Source: Arenicellales bacterium
GTDB taxonomy: Bacteria > Pseudomonadota > Gammaproteobacteria > BMS3Bbin11
Length of the DNA stretch: 45,060 bases
Assembly: GCA_029287915.1 (NCBI GenBank)
Contig: JARFQE010000059.1
Location: forward strand, 1-45,060
Direction of reading: 5' to 3'
A program made the translations under genes and the position numbers. This document shows positions 17,378-27,854 of this stretch, piece after piece (position 1 is the stretch's first letter; the number at the start of each line of letters is the position of its first letter). The notes below the pieces were generated by a model. The model was not told where the DNA came from. It saw only the letters and a list, made by a program, of their open reading frames with translations, and did no database searches.

Positions 17378-17836
17378 ATGAATAATATTGTACGTCAGCC
17401 AAACCGGGAAGCAAGTTGGGGCATTTTTAACGACAACCTGGACAATGTATTTGAAGGCTTCTTCAGACCATTTAATGCACAAACACGCGAAGGGAATAAT
17501 GGTAGCCTGGTTCCTGTAATTGATCTGCATGAAAATGATAATAGCTATACAGTCAAGGCTGAGATACCTGGTGTAAAGAAAGAGGATATCGATGTTACTG
17601 TGCAGGATGGCTTGCTCACAATTAATGCTGAAACTCGTTATGAGCATGAAGACAAGAAAGATGGTCGTGTTATCCGCCAGGAACGTCGCTATGGTAAATA
17701 CGTAAGAAGCATACGGCTCGGCAAAGATATTGACGAAGAAAAAGTAAAGGCAAATTACAAAGATGGTGTGCTTGAGCTTGAGCTTCCAAAAGTGGAAGAA
17801 GTAAAACCAAAGAAGATTTCCGTCAACGTGAGTTAA
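17378..17836 (+). CDS. Small heat-shock protein, Hsp20/alpha-crystallin family
   Basis: ATP-independent holdase chaperone of 152 aa. The alpha-crystallin domain covers about residues 45-140 and begins PVIDLHENDNSYTVKAEIPG; the conserved GVL motif is in YKDGVLELELPK near residue 127. The C-terminal extension PKKISVNVS carries the I-x-V motif that fits into a neighbouring subunit during oligomerisation. The N-terminal arm is short. It is monocistronic: a sigma32-like promoter lies upstream and a strong intrinsic terminator downstream. It resembles the class A-like bacterial Hsp20 rather than IbpA/B. Confidence 0.94.
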   Translation: MNNIVRQPNREASWGIFNDNLDNVFEGFFRPFNAQTREGNNGSLVPVIDLHENDNSYTVKAEIPGVKKEDIDVTVQDGLLTINAETRYEHEDKKDGRVIRQERRYGKYVRSIRLGKDIDEEKVKANYKDGVLELELPKVEEVKPKKISVNVS

Positions 17837-17870
17837 TTCAGTCATTTTGACAGACATACCGGAAGTCTGA

Positions 17871-18899
<1,029 letters not shown>

Positions 18900-19123
18900 T
18901 TTTGCAAGAGACAGCTCGAATGCCATTCATGAACATATATCCAGGACCTGAAACACACTTTTCCTTATTTCTACCCCCGACATAATCGTAGCTGCTTGCT
19001 TGAGGAAATTATTTCTACAGCTGTACAGGTGCCTGAAATAGCTAGTAATGACGAAATAGATAATTTTACCAGTAACAGCGATGACAGCATGTCATTCAAC
19101 GGTTATGTAATTTGCGTCTTGAT

Positions 19124-21910
19124 ATGAAGAAATTTTCTAGCCAATCAGACATTACGAAAATTTTACAAGGTGTCATCAAAGGATTCATAAACCCAAATGG
19201 TCCTTTGGGCGCGCAGGCTTTGACATCCATAAGCTGGCATAGTGAAAACATAAAAGCTGTCTTCGAATCACTCGAAACAGTAGCAGATGGTTTATCAAAA
19301 GAAGAGATAAAAAAAAGGCTTACCAGGTACGGGCCGAATCGCCTTCCGGAGGGAAAAAAACGAGGGCCACTGCTACGATTCTTCTCCCAGTTCCATAATG
19401 TGCTGATATATGTATTATTAGCCGCAAGCATAGTTACAGCTATGCTGGGGCACTGGGTCGATACAGGCGTCATTCTCGGAGTGGTTTTTCTCAATGCCAT
19501 AATCGGCTTTATTCAGGAGGGGAAAGCCGAGGATGCATTGAAGGCGATACGACAGATGCTTTCTCCGAACGCAATGGTTGTGCGTGACGGACATCAAGTG
19601 ACAGTCCAGGCCGAATCGCTGGTGCCGGGTGACATTGTATTGCTGCAATCAGGCGATAAGGTGCCTGCAGACCTGCGCCTGTATCGTGTCAAGGGCCTGC
19701 AAATTCAGGAATCAGTACTGACTGGTGAGTCGATGGCGGTAGAAAAGGGCATCGATGCTGTCACAGAGGAGAGTGTGCTCGGCGATCGCCTCTGCATGGC
19801 TTATTCAGGAACTCTTGTTACGCATGGCCAGGGTGCTGGTGTAGTGATTGCAACCGGTGCACAAACCGAAATTGGTCGTATAAGTACGCTGGTTTCGGAA
19901 GTAGAATCAGTGACAACACCTCTGCTACGGCAAATGGATCAGTTTGGTCGTTGGCTTACACTGGCGATTCTGGGACTAGCCATTATTACCATCGCTTTCG
20001 GCTCGCTGGTACGTCATTATACGGTGACTGATATGTTCCTTGCCGCGGTAAGTCTGGTGGTGGCGGCAATACCCGAAGGATTGCCCGCAATCATGACCAT
20101 CACACTGGCTATCGGCGTACAGCGTATGGCTCGGCGTAATGCTATTATTCGCCACTTGCCGGCCGTTGAGACACTGGGTTCGGTAACGGTAATTTGCTCA
20201 GACAAAACCGGTACTTTGACCCGCAATGAAATGACAGTAAGGACCATTGCCACAGCAGCCAATAGATTCGAGCTGGCAGGCACAGGCTTCGATCCCCACG
20301 GTGCAATATCGCTGTCGAACATCGATGTACAACCGCAGGAGAGGCCTCTTCTAATGGAGGTGGTACGTGCTGCTGTGCTTTGTAATGATGCGTCGCTGGA
20401 ACAAAAAAACAGCGAATGGCTAGTCCATGGCGATCCAATGGAGGGAGCATTACTGGTATCAGGGCTAAAGACTGGACTGGATAACGAGGCTGAGCTTAAG
20501 CAATATCCGCGCAAAGATCTTATTCCTTTTGAATCAGAGCACCGTTTTATGGCGACACTTCATCACAGTCACACCGGCGATGCCTTCATTTACCTTAAAG
20601 GTGCTCCTGAACGTGTGTTGGAGATGTGCGATCGTCAGCGCATGGTTGATGGTGACAAAGCACTGGATAAACAATACTGGTTGAAACGTATCGAGGAAAT
20701 TGCACAACAGGGGCAGCGAGTATTGGCTATTGCTGTCAAGTCGGTAAGCCATGAACAGATAGATCTTAAATTCAGTGATGTTGAAAATAACCTGACTATG
20801 CTGGGTATGTTCGGCTTCATTGATCCGCCTCGCGAGGAAGCCATTGAGTCAGTGCGGGCATGTAACAAGGCGGGTATCCGGGTAAAGATGATCACCGGTG
20901 ATCACGGTACTACCGCTCGCTCAATAGCCCAGCAACTGAAACTTGTTAATGCAGATGATGTACTGACCGGCCATGAGCTTGAATTGATGTCTGAAGATGA
21001 GTTGCGGCAATACGTATTGGAAGTCGATGTTTATGCCCGTGTAAACCCAGAACATAAGCTGCGTTTAGTCAGACTGTTGCAGGAAAAGGGGTTGATTGTG
21101 GCGATGACAGGTGATGGTGTGAATGATGCTCCGGCCCTGAAACGTGCGGACGTTGGCACTGCCATGGGCATCAACGGTACCGAGGCCGCCAAGGAAGCGT
21201 CTGATATGGTGCTGGCTGATGATAACTTTGCCTCAATCACTCATGCTGTAGAAGAAGGGCGCACTGTTTATGACAATCTGAAAAAGTCTATTCTTTTCAT
21301 TTTGCCGAGCAGTGGTGGTGAGTCATTAATTATACTTGCTGCCATCCTGTTTGGTTTTCAACAACTGCCGTTAACGCCGGTTCAGATACTGTGGGTAAAT
21401 ATGGTGACAACTGTTACACTTGCTCTGGTGCTGGGCTTTGAACCGCCCGAACAGGATATTATGCATCGCCCACCACGTAAAGCCGATGAACCCTTGCTTA
21501 CCACTCTACTAATCTGGCGCGTGGTGTTTGTCTCCGCTATTCTGATGTGCGGAACAATTGGCCTTTTTCTCTGGGAAATGAAACAAGGGGCCGCTATTGA
21601 ACATGCGCGTACTGTCGCAGTGAATACACTGGTCATGTTCGAGATTTTTTATTTGTTTAATTCTCGTTATATCACTGCCTCGGTATTTAATTGGGAAGGA
21701 CTGACAGGTAACCGTTATGTGTTGCTTGCAATTGGGATTTTGCTTGGCTTCCAGCTTGGTTTTACTTATCTTAAGCCAATGCAGTCATTATTTGGCACCA
21801 CCGACATAGAATTAAATATATGGTTGCCTATTGTGCTGGTTGCCTCCACGGTATTGTTTCTGGTCGAGTTAGAGAAGTTTTTGGTACGGCAGATGAATCG
21901 AAACAGGTAA
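19124..21910 (+). CDS. P-type cation-transporting ATPase (P2/Ca2+-ATPase-like)
   Basis: Ion-pumping ATPase of about 928 aa. The N-terminal cation-ATPase domain starts near [15 protein letters not shown]; the actuator has TGES, transmembrane segment 4 has the ion-binding PEGLP, the phosphorylated aspartate is in SDKTGTLT (about residue 360) and the hinge is [20 protein letters not shown] is typical of SERCA/PMCA and Na,K-ATPases rather than heavy-metal pumps, so calcium or another light cation is likely. About 35 residues before the N-domain are not family-conserved; the start could be TTG 19112 or the ATG 19124, and neither has a clear ribosome binding site. It heads a four-gene run. Confidence 0.88.
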   Translation: MKKFSSQSDITKILQGVIKGFINPNGPLGAQALTSISWHSENIKAVFESLETVADGLSKEEIKKRLTRYGPNRLPEGKKRGPLLRFFSQFHNVLIYVLLAASIVTAMLGHWVDTGVILGVVFLNAIIGFIQEGKAEDALKAIRQMLSPNAMVVRDGHQVTVQAESLVPGDIVLLQSGDKVPADLRLYRVKGLQIQESVLTGESMAVEKGIDAVTEESVLGDRLCMAYSGTLVTHGQGAGVVIATGAQTEIGRISTLVSEVESVTTPLLRQMDQFGRWLTLAILGLAIITIAFGSLVRHYTVTDMFLAAVSLVVAAIPEGLPAIMTITLAIGVQRMARRNAIIRHLPAVETLGSVTVICSDKTGTLTRNEMTVRTIATAANRFELAGTGFDPHGAISLSNIDVQPQERPLLMEVVRAAVLCNDASLEQKNSEWLVHGDPMEGALLVSGLKTGLDNEAELKQYPRKDLIPFESEHRFMATLHHSHTGDAFIYLKGAPERVLEMCDRQRMVDGDKALDKQYWLKRIEEIAQQGQRVLAIAVKSVSHEQIDLKFSDVENNLTMLGMFGFIDPPREEAIESVRACNKAGIRVKMITGDHGTTARSIAQQLKLVNADDVLTGHELELMSEDELRQYVLEVDVYARVNPEHKLRLVRLLQEKGLIVAMTGDGVNDAPALKRADVGTAMGINGTEAAKEASDMVLADDNFASITHAVEEGRTVYDNLKKSILFILPSSGGESLIILAAILFGFQQLPLTPVQILWVNMVTTVTLALVLGFEPPEQDIMHRPPRKADEPLLTTLLIWRVVFVSAILMCGTIGLFLWEMKQGAAIEHARTVAVNTLVMFEIFYLFNSRYITASVFNWEGLTGNRYVLLAIGILLGFQLGFTYLKPMQSLFGTTDIELNIWLPIVLVASTVLFLVELEKFLVRQMNRNR

Positions 21911-21928
21911 TGTAGTAGAGGCGCCTAT

Positions 21929-23029
21929 ATGAAATGGTCCTGGAAAATCATCCGTGTTGCTGGAATTGATGTCTACATTCATGCAACCTTTTTCATTCTC
22001 ATCGCATGGATTGGTCTGAGTTTCTGGATAGTTGGTGGCAACCTGGCAGCTGTTTTTACCGGTGTAAGTTTTATCCTTGCCCTGTTTACCTGCGTGGTGC
22101 TGCACGAACTAGGACACGCCCTGACTGCGCGTCGTTATGGAATCCGAACCCGTAATATCATCCTGTTGCCCATCGGCGGCGTGGCTGCCATGGAACGTAT
22201 GCCGGATGATCCAAAACAGGAGATCGCTGTGGCGCTTGCAGGGCCGGCGGTAAACCTGGCCATTGCGCTTGTCCTCTGGTTTTGGCTCTCGCTCAGCAAC
22301 TCATTGCAAGCAGAGCTGCTCGACCTTACCGGGGCATCGTTTCTACAAAAGCTGATGGTGGTCAATGTAATACTCGCCGTCTTCAATCTGTTGCCAGCAT
22401 TTCCTATGGACGGAGGACGAGTATTACGGGCAGCACTGTCAATGACCATGAGCCACAATAGGGCCACCCAGGTGGCAGCCAGAGTGGGACAGGGGCTGGC
22501 CCTGTGGTTAGGTTTAATAGGATTGCTCTACAACCCTTTCCTGATCTTCATAGCCCTGTTTGTCTGGATCGGGGCTGCAGCCGAGGCAGGGACAGAACAG
22601 ATCAAATCAAGCCTGCACGATGTGGCAGTAGGCCGGGCCATGTTGACAGATTTTCAGGTGCTTTCACCTGATGATACCCTTTCTGATGCCATTGAACTGA
22701 CCCTCGCCGGAAGTCAGAAAGAGTTTCCGGTGCTGGTAGATAAGGTTATGGTCGGGGTGCTCACACAGGATGATTTGTTGAAAGGACTACAGGCACAGGG
22801 AGAACAGTACCATGTTGGGGCCTGGATGCAGAAAGAGATTCAGAGTGCAGATATTAACGAACCTCTGGAAAAAGTACTTGAGCGCTTGCAGGCCAGTCAT
22901 TGCCCACTAATTTCAGTGACAGAAAACAATCAACTGGTGGGCATTATCAATCTCGATAATATTCTGGAATTAATCAAGATCCAGACAGCTATTCATGACC
23001 AGGACAGACAGACTAAGTTTGAAGCCTGA
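21929..23029 (+). CDS. Site-2 protease family (M50) metalloprotease with CBS domain pair
   Basis: Intramembrane zinc protease of 366 aa. HELGH (His59, Glu60, His63) in the second helix and NLLPAFPMDGGRVLR (Asp161) are the zinc-binding and catalytic motifs of group III S2P enzymes. After six predicted membrane segments, two CBS motifs occupy about residues 240-360 in the cytoplasm; such pairs bind adenosine ligands in related proteins. The ribosome site GAGG is eight bases before the ATG, and the ATPase stop is only 18 bases upstream, so the genes are co-transcribed. The substrate is not encoded in an obvious way nearby. Confidence 0.9.
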   Translation: MKWSWKIIRVAGIDVYIHATFFILIAWIGLSFWIVGGNLAAVFTGVSFILALFTCVVLHELGHALTARRYGIRTRNIILLPIGGVAAMERMPDDPKQEIAVALAGPAVNLAIALVLWFWLSLSNSLQAELLDLTGASFLQKLMVVNVILAVFNLLPAFPMDGGRVLRAALSMTMSHNRATQVAARVGQGLALWLGLIGLLYNPFLIFIALFVWIGAAAEAGTEQIKSSLHDVAVGRAMLTDFQVLSPDDTLSDAIELTLAGSQKEFPVLVDKVMVGVLTQDDLLKGLQAQGEQYHVGAWMQKEIQSADINEPLEKVLERLQASHCPLISVTENNQLVGIINLDNILELIKIQTAIHDQDRQTKFEA

Positions 23030-23075
23030 GAGATAAAATATATCTTAATCTACAGACAGCCGGGAAATAACAGGA

Positions 23076-24272
23076 ATGACACGCTATAGTAAAAGGGCAC
23101 TATGGATAATGCTGCTGGCTCTATTGGCGCTAGTCTGCCTTGCACTGTATACCTATTTCATTGGCACACGTACATTGCTGGAACATGCAGAAAACTTTTC
23201 CTTTCGCCGCATGACAGCAGCGAAACTACCTGGGCAGGACGGTTTTCGCTTTTTCTATACCACCAATCGTGTGCCTGACGACTTGTCGGGCGCTATTGAC
23301 AAACGTTTTAGTTCAGAGCGCGAGGCATTGCTCAAGTTTGGTTTTTTCGACACCCGGGTCGAGCCAACGCTAGGCCTCGGACTGATTATTGATTCGAGCG
23401 CCTGGTTCCTCAATGAAGAGATAAATGTACTGGATGTACAGGCGCTGCAACAGAAGGATTTCGTAACTCAGCTGCGTGAGCAGGTGGAGGCGTCGCCGGG
23501 CCGCTCCCTGCTGGTGGTTGTTCACGGCTTTCGTGAAGCCTATCCCTCAGCCCTGCGCAAAACGGCCTTCCTTGCCCATGTGCTGGATATCGACACACCG
23601 GTACTAGTCTTTGACTGGCCCGGTAACCAGGGCTCTTCGCTGCGTGGTTATCGACGAGCACGCGGTGTAGCAACAGCTTCCGGTGCAGAACTTGCTACCA
23701 TGCTTAAATTAATCATCGGAGAGGTGGCGCCAGAGCGACTCTGGTTGATGGCAAATAGCATGGGTGCCCAGGTAGTAGTCAATGCTTTCCACCAGCTGTA
23801 CCGTGACACAGATTTTGTTGATGCAGAGACAGAAATTGAGAATGTCGTACTGACAGCAGCCGATGTTGACCGCTCAGAATTCAACGAGCAGTTAAAGCGG
23901 GAGATCAAGGTGCTGGCAGATAATATTACGCTATATGTCACATCCAACGATCGTGCACTGCTGGCCAGCCGTATTATCAACCGGGGACGACGTGTCGGTG
24001 AAAGCACACTGAATCCAGGCAACCCTGACCAGGCTGAGCAGGCTGCAAGCTTCTCGGAATTACTGGAACCGGGAAACGAGCAGCTCGTTCTGGTGGATGT
24101 AACGCCGGTAAACCGGACCCGTAACTTCCATAACTTCAGCCTTGAAACCCCGGAATTTTTTGATGACCTGTTCCTCAGGTTCACCGCAACAACCCTGCCG
24201 CAGACACGTGAACTGTATTCTGTGCAGACTTCGGACAATACTCGTTACTTCGTATTGACACGAGGTCGATAA
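23076..24272 (+). CDS. Membrane-anchored alpha/beta hydrolase (DUF900-like)
   Basis: Serine hydrolase of 398 aa facing the periplasm by an N-terminal helix (about residues 8-28). The FYTTNR segment near residue 60 and the VVVHGF strand near residue 148 are typical of the DUF900 esterase group. The nucleophile is Ser228 in MANSMGAQ, a variant of the GHSMG elbow. An acid is likely in AADVDRSEF and the catalytic His may be in RNFHNFSL. It lies 46 bases after the protease gene and 16 bases before the next hydrolase. Substrate unknown; an ester or lipid is plausible from the fold. Confidence 0.72.
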   Translation: MTRYSKRALWIMLLALLALVCLALYTYFIGTRTLLEHAENFSFRRMTAAKLPGQDGFRFFYTTNRVPDDLSGAIDKRFSSEREALLKFGFFDTRVEPTLGLGLIIDSSAWFLNEEINVLDVQALQQKDFVTQLREQVEASPGRSLLVVVHGFREAYPSALRKTAFLAHVLDIDTPVLVFDWPGNQGSSLRGYRRARGVATASGAELATMLKLIIGEVAPERLWLMANSMGAQVVVNAFHQLYRDTDFVDAETEIENVVLTAADVDRSEFNEQLKREIKVLADNITLYVTSNDRALLASRIINRGRRVGESTLNPGNPDQAEQAASFSELLEPGNEQLVLVDVTPVNRTRNFHNFSLETPEFFDDLFLRFTATTLPQTRELYSVQTSDNTRYFVLTRGR

Positions 24273-24288
24273 GTTTCTGTATGCAAAC

Positions 24289-25758
24289 ATGACCAATCTA
24301 AGCACGCAACAATTAATACGCATCGCTACAATTACGCTGCTGATAGTGATTACGCTGACCATTCTGGGATGCAGCAGCGACACTCCCCTGAAGCACTGGC
24401 ACCAGGAAAGATTGACCGAGGAATTTACCGCAGCGATGACAAAAAATGAGATTCGCAGCTTCGAGGATTACCTGGCTCTGGAGCAACGGTTATTCAGGCA
24501 GCTGGATGAGCAGATCTATGCACAATCAGAAGCCGGTCCCGAACAGATGCTGGAACGTTACAGCTCCGGGAGTATGGTAGACCCAAGAAACCAGCAACCA
24601 GACTGGAACCACAGCTTCGAACTGCCAGCAAAGGATCCTGTCGGCGGTATCCTGCTACTGCACGGCATGTCAGATTCACCATATAGCCTGCGCGCGCTGG
24701 GTCAATCATTGAATAAGCACGGCTACCAGGTTCTTGGCCTGCGTCTGCCGGGTCATGGTACCGTACCTTCAGGTCTCAGGCATGTAAAATGGCAGGACAT
24801 GGCCGCAGCAGTCAGCCTGGCGATGCAGCATCTCGCATCCAGGCTCGGATCAAAACCGGTGCACGTCATTGGCTATTCAACCGGCGCACCGCTGGCGATG
24901 GATTTAGCACTTAACCGCCTTCTCCAGGAGGATCTCTCAGTCCCCAAAAGCCTGGTTTTTATTTCACCGGCGATAAGAGTCCACCCAGTGGGGGCACTGG
25001 CCAGATTCAAGAATGCGTTATCGATTTTGCCGGGCCTCGGTGGACTGGCCTACCTGACCGTGATGGATGAATTCGATCCCTACAAGTACAATTCCTTTGC
25101 CACCAATGCTGCTGCCCAGGTCCACTCCATTACACGCAATGTAGACCGGCGAATCAGGGCACTGGCAAAGCAGCCGGCCTTGATCAATAAGCTGCCACCG
25201 ATCCTTGTATTCAAATCGACGGTCGATTCAACGGTGACGACCGATGCAGTAGTCGATAATCTATTGTCTAACCTGCCAGACGAGCGTAATGAGCTGGTTC
25301 TGTTCGACATCAACCGCAATGCGGCCATAAAATCGACGCTGCTGGTATCTGACCCCGGACCGCTGACTAATCGCATAATGGCTGATCAGAACCTGCCTTT
25401 CGCAGTAACTTTTATCACCAATGAGAACCCGCATAGTTCAAATGTTGTGGCGCGACACAAGAGATCTTTTTCACTCGAAACGTCAGATTTAGAAAAGCTG
25501 GACATTAACTGGCCGCGGGGAATTGTATCACTGTCCCATGTGGCACTGCCTTTTCCACCTGATGATTTGCTGTATGGTCAGCAGGCACCAGCAAACGATG
25601 ATTTTGTGTTTCTCGGGAACATGTCAATACTGGGGGAGCGAGGCTTGCTGAAAATTCCTGCAGACTGGTTGCTGCGTCTGCGATACAACCCGTTCTATCC
25701 GTACCTCGATAGGCGGTTGCTGGAATGGCTGGAAGGCGCCAGAAGTCAATCGAATTGA
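24289..25758 (+). CDS. Putative lipoprotein alpha/beta hydrolase (S33/lysophospholipase-like)
   Basis: Envelope hydrolase of 489 aa. A lipoprotein signal ends at LTILGC (Cys28), so it should be tethered to a membrane. After a helical linker, the hydrolase fold begins with GGILLLHGMSDSPYSL (about 119-133), where the HG is the oxyanion motif; RLPGHGTVPSG follows, and the nucleophile is Ser197 in IGYSTG. A histidine in SLSHVALPF near residue 420 may complete the triad. The family resembles monoacylglycerol lipases and lysophospholipases. It is the last gene of the ATPase-protease-hydrolase run; a heptamer array begins 32 bases after its stop. Confidence 0.75.
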   Translation: MTNLSTQQLIRIATITLLIVITLTILGCSSDTPLKHWHQERLTEEFTAAMTKNEIRSFEDYLALEQRLFRQLDEQIYAQSEAGPEQMLERYSSGSMVDPRNQQPDWNHSFELPAKDPVGGILLLHGMSDSPYSLRALGQSLNKHGYQVLGLRLPGHGTVPSGLRHVKWQDMAAAVSLAMQHLASRLGSKPVHVIGYSTGAPLAMDLALNRLLQEDLSVPKSLVFISPAIRVHPVGALARFKNALSILPGLGGLAYLTVMDEFDPYKYNSFATNAAAQVHSITRNVDRRIRALAKQPALINKLPPILVFKSTVDSTVTTDAVVDNLLSNLPDERNELVLFDINRNAAIKSTLLVSDPGPLTNRIMADQNLPFAVTFITNENPHSSNVVARHKRSFSLETSDLEKLDINWPRGIVSLSHVALPFPPDDLLYGQQAPANDDFVFLGNMSILGERGLLKIPADWLLRLRYNPFYPYLDRRLLEWLEGARSQSN

Positions 25759-25790
25759 TCTAATCGATAAAGTTCTGAGATCCTGATAGT

Positions 25791-25842
25791 GAACTTTGAA
25801 CTTTGAACTTTGAACTTTGAACTTTGGACTTTGGACTTTGGA
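25791..25842. repeat. Heptanucleotide repeat array C
   Basis: Five perfect tandem GAACTTT units (25791-25825), two GGACTTT units (25826-25839) and a partial GGA. On the minus strand the unit reads GTTCAAA/GTCCAAA. The array lies between the lipoprotein hydrolase stop and a gene-free stretch. It is the most regular of the five heptamer loci. GAACTT also resembles a sigmaE -35 box, but no matching -10 follows. Confidence 0.9.
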
Positions 25843-25968
25843 TGGATTATTCTGTGCTGGCTTACGGTCGCTGTATTTTTCAGTGAAAAGTCGAGTGTTC
25901 AGAAAAAATTCGAGAATTTAGTTCATGATTAATTTTCGCTCACTGTTTATGAGGGCGATGTCAGTGTT

Positions 25969-26005
25969 TTGACCATTAATTTGCATCCACTGATAATTAA
26001 TTATC
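25969..26005 (+). promoter_or_regulatory. Sigma70 promoter overlapped by a 14-bp palindrome
   Basis: TTGACC (25969-25974), a 17-base spacer and GATAAT (25992-25997) give a close sigma70 promoter. The perfect palindrome GATAATTAATTATC (25992-26005) covers the -10 box and the expected start site, which is where a repressor would bind. It precedes the small putative lipoprotein gene at 26037. Confidence 0.6.
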
Positions 26006-26036
26006 TCGACGGGAGAGAAGTGAAAGGTGGAAACTG

Positions 26037-26492
26037 TTGCCGATCATCCTGCTGGTTTCATGCGCTGCCAATGAACAAAGAGGCGATGCCACTAATGAGG
26101 GGCCTTCAAGCGGTTCCCGCATCGTCAACACCATTGATCTAGTGCTGGATCCGTCGTCAAAGAGTGGCACCGATGAGAGCGCAGTCAGAAAGTTCCAGGG
26201 CACAGAGACGCGTGGCTCGTTAGATGAAACGGGTGCGTGGAACTTAAGCACTGCTGTGACCCATAATCGCCTGCGTTGTGCTGCCTATGAAACAGGCATA
26301 CAACTCGGTACGGGAAATCCTGCTTGCAAGCAAGTTGAATGGCAGACTGAAATCAGTTTTGGCAGCAATCGAACACACTGCAATAGCGCGGTGCTGATGC
26401 ATAAGGGTAGCGGGAAGTTCACTGGCATCAATGATATTTACCAGGCTGCCATCTGTGTGCGGGTCATCACAAAATGTACCGGTGCCTGCTAA
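26037..26492 (+). CDS. Putative small cysteine-containing lipoprotein, unknown function
   Basis: I do not recognise this 151-residue protein. It starts with a hydrophobic stretch ending LLVSC, a possible lipobox with Cys at residue 9, followed by a polar, low-complexity region and a C-terminal half with six further cysteines (for example RLRCAAYE and RVITKCTGAC). Only a TTG at 26037 can start the frame; AAAGGTGG at 26023-26030 is a good ribosome site for it, and a sigma70 promoter lies upstream. The signal lacks positive charges, yet the in-frame sequence just before it is rich in Arg and Lys, so an unrecognised start or an upstream frameshift is possible. Confidence 0.5.
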   Translation: MPIILLVSCAANEQRGDATNEGPSSGSRIVNTIDLVLDPSSKSGTDESAVRKFQGTETRGSLDETGAWNLSTAVTHNRLRCAAYETGIQLGTGNPACKQVEWQTEISFGSNRTHCNSAVLMHKGSGKFTGINDIYQAAICVRVITKCTGAC

Positions 26493-26554
26493 CACATCAC
26501 CGATGTATGAAGAGTAAGTGAATCCATCGAATGTGATCAAGATTAGAGGTTACC

Positions 26555-26920
26555 GTGAAAAAGATAATTGTCGCTGTCATGCTCTCGATGGTGTCTGCAA
26601 CTGTATTTGGTCAGCGTCTCGAGGGTCCTGAGCGAATCTTCAGAGACCAAAGAAACTACGTCGCTGAACCGGCGGCTCGACTAGCCAGATGTGGCCGTAT
26701 GGATTTCGCAGAGCACTTGATCGATGTCTATGTAGGACTTTTTGCAAATTCTTTAAGGACACCTGCGGGCCTGCTCCGTGAACGACTTTTCAAGATGTCA
26801 TACGAGCAATATGACTTATTACAGTCTGCTGACTGGCCCGATCCACGAACTGCAAGCCTTGAATGTGCCGCTCACACGCAACGCGCGCTGGAATTAATTG
26901 CCAGGTGGAATTTTCAATGA
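26555..26920 (+). CDS. Small secreted protein of unknown function
   Basis: 121 aa beginning with a clear signal peptide, MKKIIVAVMLSMVSATVFG, probably cleaved before QRLEG. The mature part is mostly helical, with two cysteines (ARCGRM and LECAAH) that could form a disulfide. The start is GTG at 26555 with AGAGGT five bases upstream. I recognise no family. It follows the putative lipoprotein gene by 62 bases in the same direction and converges on the VIT-like gene. Confidence 0.6.
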   Translation: MKKIIVAVMLSMVSATVFGQRLEGPERIFRDQRNYVAEPAARLARCGRMDFAEHLIDVYVGLFANSLRTPAGLLRERLFKMSYEQYDLLQSADWPDPRTASLECAAHTQRALELIARWNFQ

Positions 26921-26978
26921 ATCACCTGGAAAGATGCGATGAAGATAAGATGAAGGAAAGCCGGGGTTTTTCTACTGT

Positions 26979-27554
26979 TCAACCAAGGAGATAGATCAGT
27001 CCGACTGTCATCAATGCGACCACAAGGCTCTGCAAGCCACTCCACAGCCAGAAGGTGCCACCGATACGGCCAAGAAAGACACCGAGCAGGAAGATGATGA
27101 ACAGTGCCACAATCATTGCCATTGGCAGAGGCTCAAGTGCCAGCAGCATTCCATTATGTGCTATCCAGATTGGTGAGATGATAATCAAACCTATTAGCAA
27201 GGGGGCGATGCCGTTGACTAGCGCAACCAGCCACGGAATCCATGTCGTCGCCCGAGCATGATGACTCTCATCGAGAGAAGTCACCATAGCCTTCTCCAGT
27301 TCCATCAGAGTACGGCGTCGCTCCGCTGCCTCAGAGATGTAAGCGCTGGAGACTCCACTCATGCCGAGTGCCAGTGCTGCGGCAAGGCAGGTGGTGATCA
27401 CCACTGTAAAATCGACATACTCGCTGACATAGAATCCCATTAGCAACCCGAGCATTGTCAGGGCCCCATCAAAGCCATTGACGACAAAATAACGACGCAT
27501 GATTTCCTCGGAGTGGGAGATCTCCAACAGGATTTTGATCTGCTTCAACTCCAT
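26979..27554 (-). CDS. VIT1/CCC1-like membrane transporter
   Basis: Integral membrane protein of 191 aa with five predicted helices. RRYFVVNGFDGALTMLGLLMGF (about residues 20-41) is the signature first helix of the VIT/CCC1 family, whose members move Fe2+ or Mn2+ across membranes. After helix 2 comes a charged cytosolic segment with SEAAERRRTLMELEKAM and DESHHARATTW; in VIT proteins the corresponding region binds metal. It lies 42 bases downstream of the DUF211 gene in the same direction. Transport of iron or manganese is inferred from family only. Confidence 0.75.
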   Translation of the reverse strand: MELKQIKILLEISHSEEIMRRYFVVNGFDGALTMLGLLMGFYVSEYVDFTVVITTCLAAALALGMSGVSSAYISEAAERRRTLMELEKAMVTSLDESHHARATTWIPWLVALVNGIAPLLIGLIIISPIWIAHNGMLLALEPLPMAMIVALFIIFLLGVFLGRIGGTFWLWSGLQSLVVALMTVGLIYLLG

Positions 27555-27596
27555 ATTGCCGTAAATTCCAGTTAAATCATCTGTGGCATTGGAATA

Positions 27597-27854
27597 TTAC
27601 TTGCCAACGACTGAGACCTCGTCGATGCTGTGTAGTGATGCCCCGTTTTCATCGATGACGCTGCTGATCTGGTCAAAATCAAGACTATCCCCCTCAATCA
27701 TTACCTGCAGTGTCTCGGTTTGTTCATCCATTTCCAGTACCTGGATATCAACCTGGCAGCCCTCTCCTGATGCCGCAATGGCTCGGGCAAATTCAAGGGT
27801 ATTGGGCTTGTGTGGTTTGAGTACATCGAGAACGAGGCGTTTGACTCTGGCCAT
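27597..27854 (-). CDS. DUF211 family protein
   Basis: 85-residue ferredoxin-like domain protein. MARVKRLVLDVLKPHKPNTLEFA, the central VDIQVLEMDEQTETLQVMIEG and the end LHSIDEVSVVGK match the DUF211 pattern, which is commonest in archaea. The frame opens at a TTG (27905), but AAGGA seven bases before the ATG at 27854 decides the start. A minus-strand promoter fits upstream (TTGCTA at 27914-27919, 17 bases, GATACT at 27891-27896). Paired with a VIT-like transporter, so it may be a soluble regulator or metal-handling partner; this is inference. Confidence 0.82.
   Translation of the reverse strand: MARVKRLVLDVLKPHKPNTLEFARAIAASGEGCQVDIQVLEMDEQTETLQVMIEGDSLDFDQISSVIDENGASLHSIDEVSVVGK

Noticed and set aside
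18900-19123. Remnant gene between argB and the cation ATPase
   Set aside because: No frame or motif can be followed; only short imperfect palindromes occur.
25791-25825. Repeated sigmaE -35 boxes (GAACTT)
   Set aside because: The hexamer is just part of the tandem heptamer and no TCTGA-like -10 follows at 16-17 bases.
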